This document shows, piece after piece, positions 1-6,332 of a stretch of DNA of 21,572 bases. The stretch's first letter is position 1. Each line of letters begins with the position of its first letter. The DNA is from an uncultured Clostridia bacterium. GTDB lineage: Bacteria > Bacillota > Clostridia > TANB77 > CAG-508. The notes below the pieces were generated by a model. That model saw nothing but the letters and a program-made list of their open reading frames with translations. It made no database searches and had not been told where the DNA came from. The stretch spans positions 1 through 21,572 of the forward strand of contig CAPZDM010000025.1 in assembly GCA_948745425.1 (NCBI GenBank), given 5' to 3'. A program made the position numbers and the translations under genes.

Positions 1-5
1 TCAAT

Positions 6-32
6 GGGCAGACGCAAGGTCTGCCTCTACAA
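6..32 (-). repeat. Short palindromic intergenic repeat, copy 1
   Basis: Read on the minus strand it begins TTGTAGAGGC and ends GTCTGCCC, the head and tail plan shared with the other repeats in the window. A perfect 7-bp stem (GGCAGAC with GTCTGCC) closes on a 5-base loop. It is more GC-rich than its surroundings. It lies beyond the last gene at the left edge, so its full context is not visible. Confidence 0.55.
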
Positions 33-86
33 CACATTATTCAATGTTTATACGAGAATATAATATGTTATTAATTTTATTTTTTA

Positions 87-140
87 GAGCACAGTGGTGT
101 CATGTCTAACGGGTATTCCCCCAAACGGTGCCCCTACAAC
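87..140 (-). repeat. Short intergenic repeat, copy 2 (long form)
   Basis: On the minus strand this is a 54-bp unit starting GTTGTAGGGGCACCGTTTG and ending TGACACCACTGTGC. It matches the copy at 7812-7864 almost base for base at both ends, while about 12 bases in the middle differ. The inner GGGTATTCCC forms a small hairpin, and the outer GAGCAC/GTGCCC ends pair imperfectly. No coding capacity. Confidence 0.75.
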
Positions 141-149
141 CCCCAATTT

Positions 150-205
150 AGGTGTGTCCCAATTTCCGAAAAAATGGAAAAAAGAACCGTCCCCATTTCC
201 AATTT
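150..205 (-). repeat. Paired 12-mer element of a different repeat type
   Basis: Two 12-mers, GTCCCAATTTCC (156-167) and GTCCCCATTTCC (189-200), are direct repeats differing at one base and separated by 21 bases that include AAGAACCGTC. The minus strand reads GGGGACGGTTC between them. I have an impression, not checked, that GGGGACGGTTC occurs at the ends of small dispersed elements in clostridial genomes. It sits between copy 2 of the other family and a terminator. No ORF accounts for it. Confidence 0.45.
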
Positions 206-209
206 CCAA

Positions 210-239
210 GAAGAATAAAATAAAGAGGCAAAGCCTCTT
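210..239 (-). terminator. Rho-independent terminator of the zinc-ribbon gene pair
   Basis: On the minus strand AAGAGGC and GCCTCTT form a 7-bp stem around a TTT loop, followed by the T-rich run TATTTTATT. It begins a few bases after the stop codon of the last gene at 244, so it would end transcription of the two-gene unit. Confidence 0.75.
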
Positions 240-243
240 CATT

Positions 244-873
244 TTATTCTTCTGGTGTTCCTTCATCAATAATTTGTTTTATTTTTTCATATTGTTCTTT
301 TACATTTTCAACACAGTGGATATATATTCCATTTTTTCCTTGCATATTGTTGTGTCTTCTAGTAGAATAACCTCCACTAGAGGCATTTGTAAATATTTTA
401 ACAGTTCCTATATTGAATAATCTCTCAAATATATTTTGGTTCATTGTTACTTCTCTAACATATTTGTATTTTAACTCTTTTTCTTCTTTATTTAAGAAAC
501 CGTCTTTGTATTCTACTTTAGTAGTATAAAAATTATATTCTAAGTCATCATATTGCATTTTTTCAAATGTTAGTTTTATGATAATATATAATATCATAAT
601 CCCTATAGTTATTAAGAATGTCATAGGGTATATAGCCCATAATTCATATAAATCTGTAAGCCAACAACATATTAATATCATATATAATATTGCTCTCCCT
701 ATAATAGTTAACATTTTATATGGTATGTTAAACTTTGGTTTTAATTTAAATTTTATTTCGTTGTTTTCTACTATTTCTTTTTTTGCCTCTTGCTCCCCTA
801 ATCTTTGTGTTCCACACTTTGGACAAAATTTAGCTGTATCACTCATCTCTGTCCCACAATTTTTACAAAACAT
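244..873 (-). CDS. Zinc-ribbon membrane protein with bacterial PH-like domain
   Basis: A 209-aa protein of unknown role. It opens with a zinc ribbon (C3-x2-C6, C17-x2-C20; 'CKNCG' and 'CPKCG'), a form common in Firmicute membrane proteins. A charged linker follows, then two hydrophobic segments (about 55-73 and 80-101) and a C-terminal domain (about 112-200) with the tyrosine-rich 'YNFYTTKVEYKDGFL' and 'KYKYVREVTM' pattern of bacterial PH domains (bPH2/DUF304-like). I chose the ATG that begins MFCKNC. It has AAGGAAGG seven bases upstream, while the longer reading frame extends into the previous gene's stop. It lies 13 bases after its paralogue, so the pair is one transcript. Both soluble domains probably face the cytoplasm; that is inference. 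Domain family fairly sure, function unknown. Confidence 0.85.
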   Translation of the reverse strand: MFCKNCGTEMSDTAKFCPKCGTQRLGEQEAKKEIVENNEIKFKLKPKFNIPYKMLTIIGRAILYMILICCWLTDLYELWAIYPMTFLITIGIMILYIIIKLTFEKMQYDDLEYNFYTTKVEYKDGFLNKEEKELKYKYVREVTMNQNIFERLFNIGTVKIFTNASSGGYSTRRHNNMQGKNGIYIHCVENVKEQYEKIKQIIDEGTPEE

Positions 874-886
874 AAATATCCTTCCT

Positions 887-1471
887 TTATACATTAGTTA
901 TTTCTTTTACTTTTTTATAAATTTCTCCTACGTCTGATATATTTCTTATAAATATACCATTTCCTAAGCCTGTTTCAGCATTAGTAAATAATATAATATT
1001 TCCCAAATTAAAGTATCTTTGAATAAATGATTGACGCATAGTTACTTCTCTTATATATTTATATTTAACTTCTTTTTCTGAAACATTTAAAAAACTGTCT
1101 TTGTAAATTACTTTTGTTTTATAAAAGTCATATGTATAATTTTCATATTGCTTTTTATTAATTGTAACTTGTATTCCTAATATAAGTGATAATATTAGAA
1201 AAAGTATAACAGTAACTACTATTCCAATCATACTATCTGCAGTTCCAAATATAATCCCCATTATTATTATTAAAGCAGCATAAGTTATTAATGATGGTAA
1301 TGCCATATATCCAAACTTATAAGTTGGTTTTACATGTAATTGTATTTCATCATCTACTATTTTTTTTGATGTTTCTTTTTGCTCTCCTTTTGAAGATGAA
1401 ATATGTGCACCACAATTAGTGCAAAATTCTGCTGTGTCTGATAATTTTGTACCACATTTCTCGCAAAACAT
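887..1471 (-). CDS. Zinc-ribbon membrane protein with bacterial PH-like domain (paralogue)
   Basis: A 194-aa paralogue of the gene downstream, with the same order: zinc ribbon (C3, C6, C17, C20), serine/lysine linker, two hydrophobic segments (about 55-76 and 81-104) and a PH-like C-terminal domain with 'YDFYKTKVIYKDSFLN' and 'KYKYIREVTM'. The start is the ATG of MFCEKC, which has GGGGAGG nine bases upstream; a longer in-frame start lacks such a site. It is the promoter-proximal gene of the pair. The two proteins are clearly homologous but diverged in the linker and membrane segments, so the duplication is not recent. The role is unknown; members of this architecture are usually annotated only by domain. 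Confidence 0.85.
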   Translation of the reverse strand: MFCEKCGTKLSDTAEFCTNCGAHISSSKGEQKETSKKIVDDEIQLHVKPTYKFGYMALPSLITYAALIIIMGIIFGTADSMIGIVVTVILFLILSLILGIQVTINKKQYENYTYDFYKTKVIYKDSFLNVSEKEVKYKYIREVTMRQSFIQRYFNLGNIILFTNAETGLGNGIFIRNISDVGEIYKKVKEITNV

Positions 1472-1515
1472 TTTATTTTCCTCCCCTTTTTTTATATGTA
1501 TTTTTGTATGCAATT

Positions 1516-1544
1516 AGTATATTATATTCTGACGAATTTTGCAA
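1516..1544 (-). promoter_or_regulatory. Likely sigma-A promoter of the zinc-ribbon pair
   Basis: -35 TTGCAA and -10 TATACT with a 17-bp spacer, about 45 bases before the start codon. A second TATAAT overlaps just upstream. It fills the short gap after the P-type ATPase stop, so the pair can be transcribed on its own. Confidence 0.55.
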
Positions 1545-1551
1545 TATGTTT

Positions 1552-3639
1552 TTATTTATTTTTTAGTATCCTTAGTGTGTTTATTATCGTTATAATCGTG
1601 ACTCCCACATCTGCGAATACTGCTTGCCACATATCAGATAGTCCTAGTATTGAGAGTGCTAGTATGATGATTTTTATTCCTATTGATATTGTTAGATTTT
1701 GTTTTATTATTTTGTTGGTCTTTTTCGATATTTCTATTCCTTCTGTTATTTTATTTATTTCATCTGTCATTAATACTACATCTGATGCTTCTATTGCTGA
1801 TTGTGCTCCTACTCCTCCCATTGATATTCCTATGTCTGCTCTTGCTAGTACTGGACTATCATTTATACCATCTCCTACAAATGCTACTTTTTTTCCTTTT
1901 TGATTTTTGTTTATTATTTTTTCTAACTCTTCAAATTTATCTTGTGGTAACATTTGTGATTTTATTTCTGTTATTCCTACTCTTTTTGCAATTTCTTCTG
2001 CTGTTTCCTTTGCATCTCCTGTAAACATTCTTGTTGTAATTCCAAGTTTGTTTAACTTTTCTATATTTTCTTTTGTATTTTCTTTTATTTTATCTTCTAA
2101 TATTATTGCTCCTTTTGCTATATTATCTATTGATAAATAAATTACTGTTCCTGTTGTTTTTACTTCTTTTAAGCTACCTTTTAATTCTTCTTCAATAAAT
2201 CTTCTGTTTCCTACTTTTATTTTTTTGCCTTCAATTTCATATTCTATGCCTTTTCCAGATATTTCTTTTAAGTTTTCTATTTTGCTTGTATCTATTTCTT
2301 TTGAATGTTTTTTTATTATGGATTTTGCTAGTGGATGGTTTGAGAAATTCTCTCCTAATGCTACATATTCTAGTATCTCTTTTTCTGATACATCACTTTC
2401 TAATGTATTTATTTTTGTAACTTCAAATATTCCTTCTGTAATTGTTCCAGTTTTATCAAATACTATATTATTTATATCTTTTAGTCCATCTAGAAAGTCA
2501 CTTCCCTTTACTAAAATTCCTCTTTTAGAGGCTTTACCTATTCCAGAGAAATATGATAATGGTACTGATATCGCAATTGAGCATGGGCATGCAATTACTA
2601 AAAATGTTAGCGCTCTATAAATACTCTCTGAATAACTAATTTCTTTTATTATCATAGGCATAAATATTGCAATTAGTATTGCTAGTATTATTACAATAGG
2701 TGTATATATTTTTGCTAATTTTGATACATAAGTTTCTGTTCTTGCTTTTTTATCTGTTGCACTTTCAACTAATTCTAAAATTCTATTTACTGTTCCATTT
2801 TCATAAGTAGATGTTACTTTAACTTCTATTAATCCATTTTGATTAATACTTCCTGAAAGTACTGGACTTTCTCTTTTTACTTCATAAACTCTAGTTTCTC
2901 CTGTTAATGCTGATGTGTTTAATGAAGCATTTCCTGAAATTACAATACCGTCTAAAGGTATTTCTTCTCCTTCTTTTACAACTATTGTATCTCCTATCTT
3001 TACATCTTCTGGTTCTACTTGTTTTGTTTCTCCGTTTTGTCCTTTTAAGTTTGCATATTTAGGCTTAATATCCATTAAGTCTTTAATTGATTTTCTTGAT
3101 TTTGAGATTGCTTTTGTTTCTAGTATTTTTCCTATTTCAAATAAAAGGATGACCATTAATCCTTCTAATTTTTCTCTTACTAAATATGCACCTATACATG
3201 ATATTACCATTAATAGGTTTTCATCTATTATTTTTCCTCTTATTTGCTTTATTGATTTTATAAATGTTCTATATAGTAATATTGCATAAGCTCCAATTAT
3301 TAAACTGTTTGATATTATTTCGTTTGGTATTATTTTTGTAAATCCTATAATTGCTAATATAATTCCTATTATTAATCTTATTATTTCATAGTCTTTTCTT
3401 TCTTTTTTATCTTCTTCTGGTAATTTTATTGTACAGTCTGGTTCTACTTTTCCTGCTACTTTTTTTATTTCTTCTAAAGTATTTTCTAATTCAGATTCTA
3501 ATGTGATTTTGCCTGTTCCAAAGTTTACTATACAGTTTTGTATTCCTTTTATTTCATTTATTGCTTCTTCTACTTCTTTTGCACATGCAGCACAGTCTAA
3601 GTCTATAATATCATATCTATACTTCTTCAATATGTTCAC
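1552..3639 (-). CDS. Zn/Cd/Co-exporting P1B-type ATPase (CadA/ZntA type)
   Basis: A 695-aa heavy-metal pump that moves divalent soft cations out of the cytoplasm using ATP. An N-terminal HMA metal-binding domain carries DLDC16-A-A-C19; the acidic residue before the CxxC is typical of zinc-type domains. After membrane helices come the actuator 'LTGET', the CPC metal site (C351-P-C353), the phosphorylated aspartate in DKTGT (D395) and the hinge GDGIND (589-594). The last helix has 'FADVG', whose aspartate is the usual third ligand of Zn/Cd pumps, arguing against a copper pump. The predicted start is GTG, overlapping the repressor gene by 23 bases with AAGGG very close upstream; a TTG three codons later is possible. 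The overlap suggests translational coupling. Metal class fairly sure, exact metal not. Confidence 0.93.
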   Translation of the reverse strand: MNILKKYRYDIIDLDCAACAKEVEEAINEIKGIQNCIVNFGTGKITLESELENTLEEIKKVAGKVEPDCTIKLPEEDKKERKDYEIIRLIIGIILAIIGFTKIIPNEIISNSLIIGAYAILLYRTFIKSIKQIRGKIIDENLLMVISCIGAYLVREKLEGLMVILLFEIGKILETKAISKSRKSIKDLMDIKPKYANLKGQNGETKQVEPEDVKIGDTIVVKEGEEIPLDGIVISGNASLNTSALTGETRVYEVKRESPVLSGSINQNGLIEVKVTSTYENGTVNRILELVESATDKKARTETYVSKLAKIYTPIVIILAILIAIFMPMIIKEISYSESIYRALTFLVIACPCSIAISVPLSYFSGIGKASKRGILVKGSDFLDGLKDINNIVFDKTGTITEGIFEVTKINTLESDVSEKEILEYVALGENFSNHPLAKSIIKKHSKEIDTSKIENLKEISGKGIEYEIEGKKIKVGNRRFIEEELKGSLKEVKTTGTVIYLSIDNIAKGAIILEDKIKENTKENIEKLNKLGITTRMFTGDAKETAEEIAKRVGITEIKSQMLPQDKFEELEKIINKNQKGKKVAFVGDGINDSPVLARADIGISMGGVGAQSAIEASDVVLMTDEINKITEGIEISKKTNKIIKQNLTISIGIKIIILALSILGLSDMWQAVFADVGVTIITIINTLRILKNK

Positions 3640-3982
3640 GTCCCTTCATTAGTATTTCTATTACATGCTCATCATCTAAACTATAAAAAACATTTTTCCC
3701 TTCTTTCCTATATTTTACTAGTTTAGATTGTTTAAGAATTCTTAACTGATGTGATATTGCACTTTGTGTAGTTTTAGTTATAAATGCTATCTCTCCTACA
3801 CATAATTCCTTTTCTTTTAATGCACAAATTATTTTCATTCTTGTAGAATCAGCAAACATCTTAAATAATTCTGCTAAGTCAAATATTTTATCGTCCTCTG
3901 GTAATACTTCTTTTACTTTGTCTACTATATCTAATCTTATAATATTTTGCTCTTGCATTTCTTCGTTATTTTCTTTCTCCAT
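3617..3982 (-). CDS. ArsR/SmtB-family zinc-sensing repressor
   Basis: A 121-aa winged-helix metal sensor that should release its operator when zinc (or a similar cation) binds. The recognition helix region is 'TKTTQSAISHQLRILKQSKLV' in outline (about 68-88), followed by the 'YRKEGKNVFYSL' wing. The C-terminal alpha-5 zinc site is complete: D104, H106, H117 and E120, the same residues at the same numbers as in cyanobacterial SmtB. 'ELC61VGE' also matches SmtB. The alpha-3N cysteines of CadC are absent, so this should be an alpha-5-only sensor. AAGGAG lies eight bases before the ATG. The gene is first in a two-gene unit with the exporter, directly behind a matching operator, so it probably controls its own operon. 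Confidence 0.93.
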   Translation of the reverse strand: MEKENNEEMQEQNIIRLDIVDKVKEVLPEDDKIFDLAELFKMFADSTRMKIICALKEKELCVGEIAFITKTTQSAISHQLRILKQSKLVKYRKEGKNVFYSLDDEHVIEILMKGREHIEEV

Positions 3983-4003
3983 TTTTCTTTCTCCTTCATT
4001 TTA

Positions 4004-4027
4004 ATATATGAGCATTCGTTCATATAT
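4004..4027 (-). promoter_or_regulatory. SmtB/CadC-type 12-2-12 operator
   Basis: An inverted repeat centred at 4015/4016 in which ATATATGA mirrors TCATATAT, with only two mismatched pairs near the centre. Known SmtB-family operators have the pattern ATATGAACA-N2-TGTTCATAT. The site starts right after the -10 box and covers the expected transcription start, where a bound repressor blocks initiation. Confidence 0.85.
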
Positions 4028-4056
4028 ATTATATGATTATTATTTTTATATGTCAA
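4028..4056 (-). promoter_or_regulatory. Consensus sigma-A promoter of the metal-export operon
   Basis: -35 TTGACA and -10 TATAAT, both perfect, with a 17-bp spacer. The metal-sensor operator abuts the -10 box, as expected for a strong promoter kept off by a repressor. Confidence 0.9.
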
Positions 4057-4089
4057 TATATTTATAAAAATTTTGTGGATATTTTTGTT

Positions 4090-4124
4090 AAAAAAAATCC
4101 CCTACAGAGTTAAACTCTGCAGGG
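4090..4124 (-). terminator. Rho-independent terminator of groESL
   Basis: On the minus strand CCCTGCAGAGT pairs with ACTCTGTAGGG (one mismatch) around a three-base loop and is followed by eight T residues after GA. It starts about 18 bases after the groEL stop codon and insulates the metal-export promoter. Confidence 0.93.
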
Positions 4125-4141
4125 TTTGTTTGTGGCTTACA

Positions 4142-5773
4142 TTAATACATTCCACCCATTTCTGGTGCTGGATTATTAGATTGGCATCCACATTTTTCTT
4201 CTTTTTTGTCTGTCACTATACTTTCTGTTGTAAGTACCATTGATGCTATACTTGCAGCATTTTGAAGTGCACTACGTGTTACCTTTGTTGGATCTACTAT
4301 TCCTACTTTTTTCATGTCTACATATTCTTCATTTGCAGCATCAAACCCAAATCCTTCTTTGTTTGATTTTACATTTTCTAGTATTACTGCTGGTTCTAAT
4401 CCTGCATTTCTTGCTATTTGCTTTACTGGTTCTTCAAGCGCTTTTAGTACTATTCTTGCGCCTAATTTTTCATCGTCATTTAGTTCTTTTACAAGGTTTT
4501 CTACTTTTGGAATAACATTTACATATGCTGTTCCTCCTCCAGCTACTATTCCTTCTTCTACTGCTGCTTTTATAGCTGATAAGGCATCTTCTACTCTTAG
4601 TTTTTTGTCCTTCATTTCTACTTCTGTTGCTGCTCCTACTTCTATTACTGCTACTCCTCCTGCAATTTTTGCTAATCTTTCTTGATATTTTTCTTTATCA
4701 AATGAACTCTTTGTTTCCTCCATTTGTACTTTTATTTGTTTTATTCTTTCTGCTATTTGTTCTTTATCGCCTGCACCATCAACTATTATTGTATTTTCTT
4801 TTTGTACTTTTATTTGTTTTGCTCTTCCTAATTGCTCTATTGTTGTGTCTTTTAATTCTAATCCTACCTCAGATGTTATAACTTCTCCTCCTGTTAATAT
4901 TGCAATGTCTTGTAACATTTCTTTTCTTCTATCTCCATATCCTGGTGCTTTTACTGCTACTACATTTAATACTCCTCTTAATTTGTTTAATATTAATGTA
5001 GATAATGCTTCTCCTTCAATATCATCTGCAATTATTACTAGTTTTCCAGATTGTTGCATTAATCCTTCTAATAATGGTAATATTTCTTGTATGTTTTCAA
5101 TTTTTTTGTCTGTTATTAATATATATGGATTTTCTATTATTGCTTCCATTTTTTCTGTGTCTGTTACCATATATGGTGATACATATCCTTTATCAAATTG
5201 CATTCCTTCAACAACTACTACATCTGTTTCTGAGGTTTTAGATTCTTCTATTGTTATTACACCATCTTTTGAAACTTTTTCCATTGCATCTGCTATTAGA
5301 TTACCAACTTCTTTGTTATCTGCTGATATACTTGCTACTCTTGCTATGTCTTCTCTACCATTTACTGGTGAACTTATTTCTTTTATTGCTTCTACTGCAA
5401 CATTTACAGCTTTATCTATTCCTCTTTTAATTGCCATTGGGTCTCCTCCTGCTGCTACATTCTTTACTCCTTCTTTTATCATACTTTGTGCTAGAACTGT
5501 TGCTGTTGTAGTTCCATCTCCTGCAACATCATTTGTTTTAGTAGATACTTCTTTTACAAGTCTTGCTCCCATATTTTCAAATGCATCATCTAATTCTATG
5601 TCTTTTGCTATTGTAACTCCATCGTTTGTAATTAGTGGTGCTCCAAAACTTTTGTCTAAAACTACATTTCTTCCTTTTGGTCCTAGTGTAACTTTTACTG
5701 TGTCTGCAAGTTTGTTTACTCCTTCTAATAATTTTTTTCTAGCATCTTCACCATATAAGATTTCTTTTGACAT
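4142..5773 (-). CDS. groEL: Chaperonin GroEL (60 kDa)
   Basis: A 543-aa cytosolic chaperonin subunit; two seven-membered rings fold client proteins using ATP with the GroES lid. The N-terminus has the family sequence 'LADTVKVTLGPKGRNVVLDK', and the ATPase loop GDGTTT (85-90) holds the catalytic aspartate D86, one residue earlier than in E. coli. The length is normal. The tail is slightly odd: the usual Gly-Gly-Met run is reduced to one GGM ending in tyrosine, preceded by a Cys-Gly-Cys. A GGGAGG site lies seven bases before the ATG. It follows groES by 85 bases and shares its CIRCE-controlled promoter. Identification is certain. Confidence 0.99.
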   Translation of the reverse strand: MSKEILYGEDARKKLLEGVNKLADTVKVTLGPKGRNVVLDKSFGAPLITNDGVTIAKDIELDDAFENMGARLVKEVSTKTNDVAGDGTTTATVLAQSMIKEGVKNVAAGGDPMAIKRGIDKAVNVAVEAIKEISSPVNGREDIARVASISADNKEVGNLIADAMEKVSKDGVITIEESKTSETDVVVVEGMQFDKGYVSPYMVTDTEKMEAIIENPYILITDKKIENIQEILPLLEGLMQQSGKLVIIADDIEGEALSTLILNKLRGVLNVVAVKAPGYGDRRKEMLQDIAILTGGEVITSEVGLELKDTTIEQLGRAKQIKVQKENTIIVDGAGDKEQIAERIKQIKVQMEETKSSFDKEKYQERLAKIAGGVAVIEVGAATEVEMKDKKLRVEDALSAIKAAVEEGIVAGGGTAYVNVIPKVENLVKELNDDEKLGARIVLKALEEPVKQIARNAGLEPAVILENVKSNKEGFGFDAANEEYVDMKKVGIVDPTKVTRSALQNAASIASMVLTTESIVTDKKEEKCGCQSNNPAPEMGGMY

Positions 5774-5858
5774 ATTATTACCTCCCTATTAATTATAAAA
5801 ATAAACTGCGTCTCGCGTTGTTAAAATTCAGATAGAAAAATTTTTCTATTCTTCTAAT

Positions 5859-6140
5859 TTATTCAACGATAGCAAGAATATCGCTTTGTTTTAAAATTAT
5901 ATACTCTGTTCCTTCGTATTTTACTTCTGTTCCTGCATATTTACTTGCTATGACTTTGTCTCCTTTTTTTAGGAACATTTTTACTTCTTTTCCATCAACC
6001 TCTCCACCTGGTCCTACTTCTACAACTTCTGCTATTTGTGGTTTTTCTTTTGAGTTTGCAGATAATATTATTCCACTTTTGGTTGTTTCTTCTGTCTCTT
6101 CCATTTTAATTAATACTCTGTCTAGTATTGGTTTAATCAT
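5859..6140 (-). CDS. groES: Co-chaperonin GroES (10 kDa)
   Basis: A 93-aa co-chaperonin whose seven-subunit ring caps GroEL. It starts 'MIKPILDRVLIK' as expected. The mobile loop that contacts GroEL is 'TTKSGIILS' (about 19-27), and 'VGPGG' and the C-terminal 'SDILAIVE' are conserved family features. The start has AGGAGG eight bases upstream, preceded by a run of A. It is the first gene of the groESL operon, behind two CIRCE elements, so it is expected to be derepressed by heat through HrcA (not encoded here). Identification is certain. Confidence 0.99.
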   Translation of the reverse strand: MIKPILDRVLIKMEETEETTKSGIILSANSKEKPQIAEVVEVGPGGEVDGKEVKMFLKKGDKVIASKYAGTEVKYEGTEYIILKQSDILAIVE

Positions 6141-6202
6141 TTAAAACTCCTCCTTTTTTATGTACCTTTTATTATATGATACAATTTTATATTTTATCAT
6201 TC

Positions 6203-6229
6203 TTGGCACTCATATTCATTGACTGCTAG
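6203..6229 (-). promoter_or_regulatory. Second, imperfect CIRCE element (HrcA operator)
   Basis: On the plus strand TTGGCACTC and GACTGCTAG are separated by exactly nine bases. Against the CIRCE consensus TTAGCACTC-N9-GAGTGCTAA the arms have one and two mismatches. It lies just downstream of the -10 box, covering the likely transcription start and the first bases of the leader. Confidence 0.7.
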
Positions 6230-6230
6230 T

Positions 6231-6259
6231 ATAATATAACAAAAATTAGCACTTGTCAA
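6231..6259 (-). promoter_or_regulatory. Sigma-A promoter of groESL
   Basis: -35 TTGACA and -10 TATTAT with a 17-bp spacer. The -35 box lies inside the spacer of the upstream CIRCE, and the -10 box lies between the two CIRCE elements. This is the expected geometry for HrcA repression. Confidence 0.88.
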
Positions 6260-6272
6260 TACAAAGTGCTAA
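6246..6272 (-). promoter_or_regulatory. CIRCE element (HrcA operator), perfect inverted repeat
   Basis: TTAGCACTT and AAGTGCTAA are perfect 9-base inverted arms separated by nine bases. The consensus has C/G at the innermost arm position; here both arms changed together to T/A, so symmetry is kept. It overlaps the groESL -35 box. Confidence 0.92.
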
Positions 6273-6332
6273 TTTTTTTAATTTTATATTTATTCGTTAT
6301 CATTTGTAACTATCTTGATATAAAAATTTGTT

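Noticed and set aside
84..269. A 61-codon minus-strand frame after the zinc-ribbon gene
   Set aside because: It starts inside the zinc-ribbon coding region, crosses its terminator and ends in repeat DNA.
94..420. A 108-codon plus-strand frame at the left edge
   Set aside because: It is made of the repeat elements, the terminator and antisense of the zinc-ribbon gene; no start signals.
4845..5792. A 315-codon open frame antisense to groEL
   Set aside because: It is the mirror of groEL's strongly biased codons, has no ribosome site and is rich in Ser/Thr/Ile/Phe as expected of antisense frames.
5832..5849. An 18-bp perfect palindrome (ATAGAAAAA/TTTTTCTAT) between groES and groEL
   Set aside because: Pure A/T arms without a loop are expected by chance in such DNA. 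It could be a weak mRNA structure, but nothing else supports a function.
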